Positions 56,955-64,000 of a stretch of 64,000 nucleotides of DNA are shown piece after piece. The stretch is taken from assembly GCF_006363815.1 (NCBI RefSeq), contig NZ_RRYT01000010.1, positions 85,899 to 149,898 of the forward strand, given 5' to 3'. Source of the stretch: Thermomonospora catenispora (GTDB lineage Bacteria > Actinomycetota > Actinomycetes > Streptosporangiales > Streptosporangiaceae). The notes under the pieces were generated by a model. It had not been told where the DNA came from. It was given only the letters and a program-made list of their open reading frames with translations, and made no database searches. The position numbers and the translations under genes were made by a program. The stretch's first letter is position 1. Every line of letters begins with the position of its first letter.

Positions 56955-57028
56955 GGCGTCGCATGCCCCCCGGGCGCCTCGTCCGGAGCGCCTCCGCCCC
57001 GGGCCGCCTGAAGCCCGCCCGAGCGCCG

Positions 57029-58450
57029 CTAGAGGGTGTCCTGCCGGGGGATGACGACCTCCCGGATGATCAGGGCGAGGGCGGCCGCGGTGGGGATGGC
57101 CAGCAGGGCGCCCACGATCCCCAGGAGGGCGCCGCCGATGAGGGCGGCGATGACGGTGACGGCGGGCTGGACGTCGACGGCGCGCTTCATGATGCGCGGT
57201 TGGATCAGGTAGTTCTCGATCTGCTGGTAGACGACGAAGAAGATCACGCAGATGATGCCGGTCCACAGCCCGTCGAAGAACGCCACCGTGCAGGCCAGGG
57301 TCGCGCCGATGGTGGCGCCGACCAGCGGGATGAGGGCGGTCAGCCCGACGAACAGCGCCAACGGCAGCGCGAACGACACGTTCATGATCGACAGGAAGAC
57401 GTAGGCGGTGGTGCCCGCGATCAGCGCCACGGTCACGCTGCCCGCCACGTACCCGCCGATGCGCGCCAGGATCTCGTCGCCGAGCAGGGCGATCCGGGCG
57501 CGGCGGGAACGGGGGACCAGCCGGTAGAAGAACGTCTTGATAGTGGGCAGCGAGCTGAGGAAGTACAGCGTCAGGATCAGCACCGTGAGGGTGTTGAACA
57601 CCCCGCCGGCCACCGCCCGCCCGACCCCGAGCGCCCCGCCGACGAGCTTCTGCCCGAAGCCCGGGTCGGTGACGGCCTCCTGGGCCTTGCTCAGCAGCTG
57701 GAACTCACGGTCCAGCTCGCGGATGCGCTCGTTCTCCCCCAGCTGCTCGATATAGGTGGGCAGATGGTTGATGAAGTTGGTGATCTGCTCGGTGAGCGGG
57801 GGGATGACCGCGAAGCCCACGCCCACGAAGCCCAGCACCAGCGCCAGGAAGACCACCGCCACCGCCCCGCTGCGCGGCAGCCGGGCCCGCTGGAGCCGTT
57901 CCACCGCCGGGTTCAGCCCGACCGCCAGGAACATCGACACCACGATCAGCACGATCACGCTCCGGGCGTCGAGCAGGGCCTGCACCAGCATCCACGCGGT
58001 GATCACGCCGAGCGCCGCCACGAACCCGAACACGAACGGGTGCGTCCTCCCCAGCGGCTGTCCCGGCAGCCCGAACGGCGCCTGGCCGTCCGCCCCGGCC
58101 TCGCGTCTGCGCTGCTCCAGGTCCACCGACGGGTCCGGTTCCGGGGCCGGTTCCCGCGCCCGCCCGGGGGCGGGCGGCGCCTCCTCGCCCGCCTGCCGCG
58201 CCTCCTCCTCGGCCGTCCGCCGCGGGGCGCCGTCCTCCCGGCCGCCGGCCGTCCCGCCGCCGGTCGCGCGATCCGTCCCCTCGGTCGGACCGGGGGCGGA
58301 CCGCTCGCCCGCGCCGTCGCCGGCGGAGCCGCGCCGGGCGTCGTCGCGTTCGCCGGAGGGCGGGCCGTCGACAGGACGGGCGGGGGCGGGGACGTGCGGG
58401 GCGGAGGAGGGCGTGGCCTTGGGGTCGGTGGGAGCGTTGTCGTCGGGCAC
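57029..58450 (-). CDS. AI-2E family transporter (PF01594)
   Basis: 473 residues from GTG 58450, with AGGAGAAGGC directly upstream. A 120-residue cytoplasmic N-terminal segment rich in Pro, Asp, Arg and Ala precedes eight or so hydrophobic helices. Family features: VSMFLAVGLNPAVERLQR, IPPLTEQITNFINHLPTYIEQL, SLPTIKTFFYRLVPRSRR, and the final GVVGALLAIPTAAAL-type helix (LLGIVGALLAIPTAAALALI). Members export autoinducer-2, act as Na+/H+ antiporters, or are uncharacterised; none can be chosen here. Confidence 0.9.
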   Translation of the reverse strand: MPDDNAPTDPKATPSSAPHVPAPARPVDGPPSGERDDARRGSAGDGAGERSAPGPTEGTDRATGGGTAGGREDGAPRRTAEEEARQAGEEAPPAPGRAREPAPEPDPSVDLEQRRREAGADGQAPFGLPGQPLGRTHPFVFGFVAALGVITAWMLVQALLDARSVIVLIVVSMFLAVGLNPAVERLQRARLPRSGAVAVVFLALVLGFVGVGFAVIPPLTEQITNFINHLPTYIEQLGENERIRELDREFQLLSKAQEAVTDPGFGQKLVGGALGVGRAVAGGVFNTLTVLILTLYFLSSLPTIKTFFYRLVPRSRRARIALLGDEILARIGGYVAGSVTVALIAGTTAYVFLSIMNVSFALPLALFVGLTALIPLVGATIGATLACTVAFFDGLWTGIICVIFFVVYQQIENYLIQPRIMKRAVDVQPAVTVIAALIGGALLGIVGALLAIPTAAALALIIREVVIPRQDTL

Positions 58451-58511
58451 GCCTTCTCCTCGATGCCGATGGTCGATCTGGGCGACAGGTGCGATTGTCG
58501 GCCCTAGACGA

Positions 58512-58550
58512 CGAGAAGCCTAGAGGGACGCGCGCCCTCCAGGCTTCTCG
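58512..58550 (-). terminator. Hairpin after the filament-protein gene
   Basis: CGAGAAGCCT (58512-58521) pairs with AGGCTTCTCG (58541-58550); the interior GAGGG/CCCTC extends the stem after a short mismatch. It lies 47 bp beyond the stop of the coiled-coil gene. Confidence 0.65.
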
Positions 58551-58596
58551 CGGATGCGGTCCGGCGGTTCAGAACCGGTGGTTCAAGACCGGCGGG

Positions 58597-59907
58597 TCAC
58601 TCCTGCCACCAGTCCTCGTCCTCGTCCTCCTGCTTGGCCTTGGCCGCGCTCGCCTTGGCGGCGGCGGGCTGCTGCTTGGGGGCGGGCTTGGCGGCGGGCT
58701 TGGACTCCGACGCCGGGGCGGGGATGGCCTTCTCCTGCAGGGCGGGGGCCTCCTCGACGGCCGGCATCATGCCGCCGCCCAGCAGCTGGCGCAGCTGGTT
58801 GAGGTGGCTGGTGATGCTGTCGCGCTGGCGGGTGAGCTCGTCGACCTGACGCTGCGCGGCGGTGCGGATCCGCTCGGCCTCGGCCTTGGTCTCCGCCAGC
58901 AGCTGTTCGGCCTGGGCCTTGGCCTCGGCGATGATCTGGTCGGAGTTCTTGCGGGCGTTGGCCATCAGCTGCTTGGCGTGCTGGTCGGCCTCGCGCCGGG
59001 TCTGCTCGGCCTGCTGGGTGGCCTTGGCCGCGCGCTGCTCGGCGGAGGCGGCGCGCTGCTCGGCCTCGGCGACCATCTTCTGGGTGGCGGCCTGGGCGGC
59101 GGCGTGCCGCTCGGCGTCCTGCCGGTCGGCCTCCTCGCGGCGGGCGGCCAGCTGGATCTCGAACTCGGCCTCGGCCTGGGCGCGCTGCGCCTCGCTCTCC
59201 TCCAGGATCCGCTGGGCCTGAGCGCGCATCTCGTCGGCCTGGCGCTTGGCGGTGGTGAGGATCTCGTCCCGCTCGCGCTTGGTGGAGGCCCGCAGCTGGG
59301 CGACCTCGCGCTCGGTGGTGGTGCGGAGCTTGGCGATCTCCCGCTCGGCGGCGGCGCGCTTCTCGGCGACCTCGTGGTCGGCGGTGGCGCGCAGCTTGGC
59401 GACCTCGCGCTCGGTGGTGGAGGTGAGCTCCTCGGCCTCGCGGCGGGCCGCGGTGCGGACCTCCTCGGCCTCCCGCTCGGCGGCCTGGCGCATGTCCTCG
59501 CACTCGCGCTGGGCCTGGGCGCGCAGCTCCGCGGCCTCGTTCTCGGCGGTGGCGCGCAGCTCGGCGGCGTCCACCTTGGCGGCGGCCTTGATCTCGTTGG
59601 CCTCGCTCCGGGCGGCCTGGACCAGCTCGGTGGCCTGCTCCTCGGCCAGCCGCAGCAGCTGCTCGATGCGGGCCCCGAGACCGGAGTAGGTGGGGCGTTC
59701 CTGCTCCTGGAGCTGGCGGTGCGCGTCGGACAGCTCGCGCTGCAGGGCCTGGTTCTGCTCCCGGACCTGGCGCACCTCGTTCTGGAGCTTCTCGATGTGC
59801 TGGTCGACTTGGTGCCGGTCGTAGCCGCGGAGCACCACGTCGAACTCGCGTGGGGAAGACGTCTCTTCGAAGAAGTTGCTGAGCTGGGCGTCGATGTCGG
59901 ACTGCAT
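58597..59907 (-). CDS. FilP/Scy-like coiled-coil cytoskeletal protein with DivIVA-like N-terminus
   Basis: 436 residues from ATG 59907. The N-terminus FDVVLRGYDRHQVDQHIEKLQNEV is DivIVA-like. Then about 300 residues of unbroken Ala/Glu/Arg coiled coil. Near 145-230 an 11-residue unit recurs (EVAKLRATADH, EVAEKRAAAER, EIAKLRTTTER, EVAQLRASTKR, and weaker copies): a hendecad repeat. The tail is Ala/Pro/Lys-rich and ends EDEDEDWWQE. Streptomyces FilP and Scy, from the same gene neighbourhood, build polar cytoskeletal assemblies with DivIVA. Often annotated as cellulose-binding protein, which is misleading. It may combine roles of the two Streptomyces proteins (inference). Confidence 0.85.
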   Translation of the reverse strand: MQSDIDAQLSNFFEETSSPREFDVVLRGYDRHQVDQHIEKLQNEVRQVREQNQALQRELSDAHRQLQEQERPTYSGLGARIEQLLRLAEEQATELVQAARSEANEIKAAAKVDAAELRATAENEAAELRAQAQRECEDMRQAAEREAEEVRTAARREAEELTSTTEREVAKLRATADHEVAEKRAAAEREIAKLRTTTEREVAQLRASTKRERDEILTTAKRQADEMRAQAQRILEESEAQRAQAEAEFEIQLAARREEADRQDAERHAAAQAATQKMVAEAEQRAASAEQRAAKATQQAEQTRREADQHAKQLMANARKNSDQIIAEAKAQAEQLLAETKAEAERIRTAAQRQVDELTRQRDSITSHLNQLRQLLGGGMMPAVEEAPALQEKAIPAPASESKPAAKPAPKQQPAAAKASAAKAKQEDEDEDWWQE

Positions 59908-60186
59908 GTGGCTCAATCCTGGGCTGTGACGGGGCTACGGGGTCCTGGGGCCGGTTGATCGCCTGGACGTGCGGTTCGGCCTACGGGCGACCCCAGACCT
60001 CTTCCGGCGAAAGGCAGCGTACTCCCGCCGGTGCCTTGTTGGGGGCTCATCTGAACGTGCTGCGTGTAATGTCTGATTTGTCGGATCGGCAGGAGCGTTC
60101 CGGGAAGGCCTGGGAGCAGGGGGGCAAAGAGTGCATGGTGGTCCTAACCGCCACACTGTGGTCCTTCATCGCCACGCTCCGCAACC

Positions 60187-60279
60187 CGTGATTTCAATCA
60201 CGTCACAATCCGATCATCAATCGGAGTCGTCCGCTCAGGCGTCTTCAAGTCCGATGATCGTCTGATCACTTGTGATCAG
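60187..60279. promoter_or_regulatory. Three successive dyads before the lipoprotein gene
   Basis: CGTGATT-TC-AATCACG (60187-60202), TCCGAT-CATCA-ATCGGA (60209-60225) and CTGATCAC-TT-GTGATCAG (60262-60279) are three perfect inverted repeats in an AT-richer stretch, 45-140 bp before the ATG at 60326. The two outer ones share the half-site GTGAT. The rest of the spacer (59917-60186) holds only a doubtful 40-codon frame at 60069-60191 without ribosome site. Confidence 0.6.
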
Positions 60280-60325
60280 GCCGACAGGCTTCGTGAACGC
60301 AACCCAACCCCTCGGAGGTATCCCT

Positions 60326-60865
60326 ATGCGTCGTTCGCTCGGAGCCGGCGCCCTTGTGCTCGCGGGGCTCCTGACGGCCGGCTGTTCCCTCTTCGGCGAC
60401 GACGGTCCCCCGCCGACCCAGATCCCCAAGGCGGAGATCGGGAACGACAACCACGTCAAGGGAGCCATCGCCAAGGCCGTGCAGCCCTACCGCGGCCACG
60501 ACGTCTACGTGGACATCCTCTCGCTGCGGCGCTACGGGAAGGTGGCGCGGCTGGTCTACGCGGTCACCCCGCGGGCCAAGACCAACACCGATGAGCTGCC
60601 CAGGCAGACCTTCGGCGGCAGCTACCTCAACCCCAACGCGGGCGCCCCCACCCTCATGGACACCAAGAACCTGCGCGTCTACGACCGGCTGAGCATCGGC
60701 AGCGGGGACGACGCCACCTGCGCCTGCACCCGGCTGAAGGACGACTACCCCCTGGACCAGCCCACCGTCCTGTACGCCGACTACCCGGCCCCGCCGGAGT
60801 CGGTGAAGGAGGTGACCGTGATCATGCCCGTGGTCGGGCCCATGCCGGGGGTGAAGATCTCCTGA
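60326..60865 (+). CDS. Putative secreted lipoprotein
   Basis: 179 residues from ATG 60326, 7 bp after GGAGG. The signal peptide MRRSLGAGALVLAGLLTAGC ends in a lipobox (LTAGC), so lipid attachment at Cys20 is expected. The mature part has no domain I recognise; a CAC pair in DDATCACTRL could bind metal or form a disulfide. It ends in a TGATG overlap with the OmpA-domain gene, so the two are co-translated and probably act together at the cell surface. Confidence 0.8.
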   Translation: MRRSLGAGALVLAGLLTAGCSLFGDDGPPPTQIPKAEIGNDNHVKGAIAKAVQPYRGHDVYVDILSLRRYGKVARLVYAVTPRAKTNTDELPRQTFGGSYLNPNAGAPTLMDTKNLRVYDRLSIGSGDDATCACTRLKDDYPLDQPTVLYADYPAPPESVKEVTVIMPVVGPMPGVKIS

Positions 60866-61953
60866 TGCGCGCTCGTACCGTCATCGCCGGAACGGCCCTC
60901 GTCACGCTGCTGGCCTCCGCCCTCGCGGGGACCGCCGAGGCGGAGCCCACCCCCAGCCCCACCGACTGGCCCTCCCCGGGCGTCGACCACCAGGGCAAAC
61001 GGGCCGAGGTGGGCGAACCGCGCGTCATCCAGATCCCCAACCCGGGCACCGTTCAGCTCAACCGCAAGCCCTACACGCCGATCGAGGAGACCACCGAGAG
61101 CGGCCGCAAGTCCTTCACCCTCCAGGCCGACGTGCTGTTCAAGACCGGCAGCGCGGACCTGACCCCGGCGGCCGAGAGGTACCTGGCCGAGGTCGTCGAG
61201 AAGCTCAAGGCCGCCGGCGTCACCGGCGAGGTCAAGGTGGTCGGCCACACCGACGACGTGGGCGAGCCGGACGCCAACATGACCCTGTCCAAACAGCGCG
61301 CCGACTCCGTCGTGCAGGCGATGCAGCCGCAGCTGGCCAACACCGGCATCACGCTGCAGGCCGAGGGCAAGGGGGAGACCCAGCCGCGCGTCAGGGGCAC
61401 CTCCCCCCAGGCGCGCCAGCGCAACCGCCGGGTCTCGATCCTCTACGGCGAGGCCTCCGACCGACCCGCACCGCCCGACCCGGACGCCATCGGCGTGCCG
61501 ATCACCGAACCCGCCCCCAACCCGGGACTTCGGCCGCTGCCGGGAGAGCCCGCCCCCCTGGCCTCCACCCAGCGCACCATCAAGAACACCTGGACGGTGC
61601 GGCTGGACGTGGTGGAGCTGCAGACCATGGGACCGTTCCTGCGGGTCGGCTACCGGGTGCGGCTGGTCAACCGGTCCCCGGGCAGCAACGAGCTGTACTA
61701 CGCCGCCCTGTTCAACGGCGGTCTCTACAACGACAAGGACTACACGGCCCAGCTGATCGACAAGGCCCACGGCGAGGTCCTGAACGTGGCGATCACCGGG
61801 CAGGGCCGCCCGCTGCGGGACTGGGAGGAGAGCGAGCGCGTCGGGGCCGTCAAGTACGGCTGGGCCCTGTTCCCGCAGCCCAGCCGGAAGACCGACCGGC
61901 TGTCGTTCTACATCCCCGCCTTCGGCGTCCTGGACGACCTGCCGGTGAAGTGA
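60865..61953 (+). CDS. Secreted OmpA-family (peptidoglycan-binding) protein
   Basis: 362 residues. Sec signal peptide MRARTVIAGTALVTLLASALAGTAEAE. OmpA C-terminal domain at about 80-190: LQADVLFKTGSADLTPAAERYLAEVVEKLKAAG, then GEVKVVGHTDDVGEPDANMTLSKQRADSVVQAMQ and RQRNRRVSI, including the Asp and Arg that bind diaminopimelate. A second beta-rich domain (about 230-362) is unassigned. No anchor other than the signal peptide, so it is probably held by peptidoglycan and by its lipoprotein partner encoded immediately upstream. Confidence 0.88.
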   Translation: MRARTVIAGTALVTLLASALAGTAEAEPTPSPTDWPSPGVDHQGKRAEVGEPRVIQIPNPGTVQLNRKPYTPIEETTESGRKSFTLQADVLFKTGSADLTPAAERYLAEVVEKLKAAGVTGEVKVVGHTDDVGEPDANMTLSKQRADSVVQAMQPQLANTGITLQAEGKGETQPRVRGTSPQARQRNRRVSILYGEASDRPAPPDPDAIGVPITEPAPNPGLRPLPGEPAPLASTQRTIKNTWTVRLDVVELQTMGPFLRVGYRVRLVNRSPGSNELYYAALFNGGLYNDKDYTAQLIDKAHGEVLNVAITGQGRPLRDWEESERVGAVKYGWALFPQPSRKTDRLSFYIPAFGVLDDLPVK

Positions 61954-61980
61954 CGCCGCACCCAGGGGCCGAGCGCCCGC

Positions 61981-62009
61981 GGGCGGGACGGGTCCTCGCC
62001 GTCCCGCCC
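61981..62009. terminator. Hairpin between OmpA-family gene and mce
   Basis: GGGCGGGACGG (61981-61991), 7-nt loop, CCGTCCCGCCC (61999-62009): perfect 11-bp stem between two convergent genes. Confidence 0.7.
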
Positions 62010-62076
62010 GCGCCGCGCCCGGGGCCCTCCGGTCACCGCCGCGGGCCGGTGCGACGGCGCCGGAGGCCGCGGGCCT

Positions 62077-62517
62077 TCAGCGCCCGGCCGTCTTGGGCAC
62101 GGCCTGGACCAGCTCGGTCAGCACCCCGCCGCAGTCCTTGGGGTGCAGGAAGTTGATGCGCGAGCCCATCGAGCCGCGGCGCGGGGCGTCATAGAGCACC
62201 CGGACCCCCTTGGCGGCGATGCCCTCGGCCTCCTCCTGCACGTCGCCGTCGGTGCCGAAGGCGATGTGGTGCACGCCCTCGCCGTTCTTGGCCAGGAACT
62301 TGGCGATGGGCGAGTCGTCGCGGATCGGCTCCAGCAGCTGCAGGTAGGTGGCGCCGCCGTCACCGGCGTCGTTGATCTTGAGCATCGCCTCCCGGACGCC
62401 CTGCTCCTCGTTGACCTCGATGTGGACGTCGGTGAACCCGTAGGTGCGGCGGTAGAACTCCACGGCGGCGTCCAGGTCGCGGCAGGCGATCCCGATGTGG
62501 TCGATCCGGGTCAGCAT
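62077..62517 (-). CDS. mce: Methylmalonyl-CoA epimerase
   Basis: 146 residues from ATG 62517, 8 bp after AAGGAGAGGA. It interconverts (R)- and (S)-methylmalonyl-CoA in propionyl-CoA metabolism. Glyoxalase/VOC fold with metal ligands His in [34 protein letters not shown] and Glu in GVLTELVQ. Divergent from the thiolase gene, as in mycobacteria and Streptomyces. It supplies the B12-dependent mutase, in line with the cobalamin adenosyltransferase gene in this window. Confidence 0.94.
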   Translation of the reverse strand: MLTRIDHIGIACRDLDAAVEFYRRTYGFTDVHIEVNEEQGVREAMLKINDAGDGGATYLQLLEPIRDDSPIAKFLAKNGEGVHHIAFGTDGDVQEEAEGIAAKGVRVLYDAPRRGSMGSRINFLHPKDCGGVLTELVQAVPKTAGR

Positions 62518-62684
62518 GGACGGGTCCTCTCCTTCGGCGGCCGGTGCGGCGGCCGGACCGTCCCGTCGTCGGCCGGTCCTTCCGGCCGACGGCCGGCGTT
62601 GGGGCGGGGCGGCCGGATCCGCTTCGGTTCGTCCTGGGTATCGTGACAAACGTCGCAGCCCGACATTGTTGGAGGCCCCTAGTC

Positions 62685-63875
<1,191 letters not shown>

Positions 63876-63883
63876 GCCCGCCG

Positions 63884-63922
63884 GCGCCCCCGGCCCGGGA
63901 GAGGAGCCCGGGCCGGGGGCGC
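63884..63922. terminator. Terminator after the thiolase gene
   Basis: Arms 63884-63899 and 63907-63922 are perfect 16-bp complements (starting GCGCCCCCGG) with a 7-nt loop, 9 bp after the stop and facing a convergent gene. Confidence 0.78.
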
Positions 63923-63945
63923 TCCGGCGCCGACGGGAGGCCCGT

Positions 63946-64000
63946 TCAGCGGAAGTGCCGGTGGTCCAGGGCGCAGCCGCGGTAGGCGTCGAAATGCTCC
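63946..64000 (-). CDS. C-terminal end of an unidentified gene (partial)
   Basis: The last 17 codons of a minus-strand gene enter from the right: EHFDAYRGCALDHRHFR and stop. It ends 24 bp from a strong terminator, which makes it a likely gene end. Too short to identify. Confidence 0.45.
   Translation of the reverse strand, partial: EHFDAYRGCALDHRHFR

Noticed and set aside
58489..59958. Plus-strand Gly/Leu-rich 489-residue frame that looks like a repeat-rich cell-wall protein
   Set aside because: It is the complement of the Ala/Glu/Arg coiled-coil gene; the LGG repeats come from the 33-nt coding repeats on the other strand.
60069..60191. 40-codon frame beginning MSDLSDRQERSGKAWEQGG
   Set aside because: No Shine-Dalgarno sequence, and it runs into the first regulatory palindrome; not supported.

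Overview
The window is a GC-rich chromosomal segment of an actinobacterium. Evidence: GTG starts are common, zinc-type L31, RF1/PrmC and Rho sit next to the lysA-hom-thrC-thrB cluster, and it carries DUF397 and XRE-DUF5753 genes, NucS, F420-type oxidoreductases and a FilP/Scy-like coiled-coil protein. Gene order from rho to the thiolase matches, from memory, the conserved Streptomyces/Mycobacterium order (rho, rpmE, prfA, prmC, sua5, wecA, atp operon, DUF2550, PduO-type ATR, nucS, mce, thiolase). The accessory content suggests Streptosporangiales, perhaps Thermomonosporaceae; that placement is inference.

Bases 1-17,250 are mostly accessory. In order they hold the end of a Mut7-C protein; an F420-type oxidoreductase behind two perfect 15-bp palindromes; argS; a DUF397/XRE-DUF5753 pair divergent from a nucleotidyl-cyclase-like protein; a large LuxR-family ATPase regulator; a histidine phosphatase; a cysteine-depleted CPCC-family protein; a SMI1/KNR4 protein; a TetR/SDR pair with a decayed MFS gene; a second TetR with a drug exporter; and a truncated integrase beside tRNA-Arg(CCG). 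Long stretches here contain no gene, and several features look decayed.

Bases 17,300-33,900 are housekeeping. A lone receiver protein precedes nrtL (an ArgS relative without a catalytic domain) and lysA-hom-thrC-thrB, which make lysine and threonine. Then come rho, a convergent histidine kinase/response regulator pair, rpmE-prfA-prmC, a Sua5-type tRNA modification gene, a DUF2207 protein and a WecA-like sugar-phosphate transferase.

Bases 34,000-42,550 are the complete ATP synthase operon, atpI-atpZ-atpB-E-F-H-A-G-D-C, followed by a DUF2550 gene.

Bases 42,570-64,000 mix conserved and variable genes: a DUF4097 lipoprotein, a cobalamin adenosyltransferase, a GMC oxidoreductase lacking its usual active-site residues, an aldehyde dehydrogenase, an M50 protease, a TetR regulator, nucS, a RidA protein, a luciferase-like oxidoreductase, a duplicated-module 3-hydroxyacyl-CoA dehydrogenase, two alpha/beta hydrolases, an AI-2E family membrane protein, a FilP/Scy-like filament protein, a lipoprotein/OmpA-domain pair, methylmalonyl-CoA epimerase and a thiolase. 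Strong GC-rich hairpins without U tracts separate many transcription units. All assignments come from reading the sequence; no database search was run.
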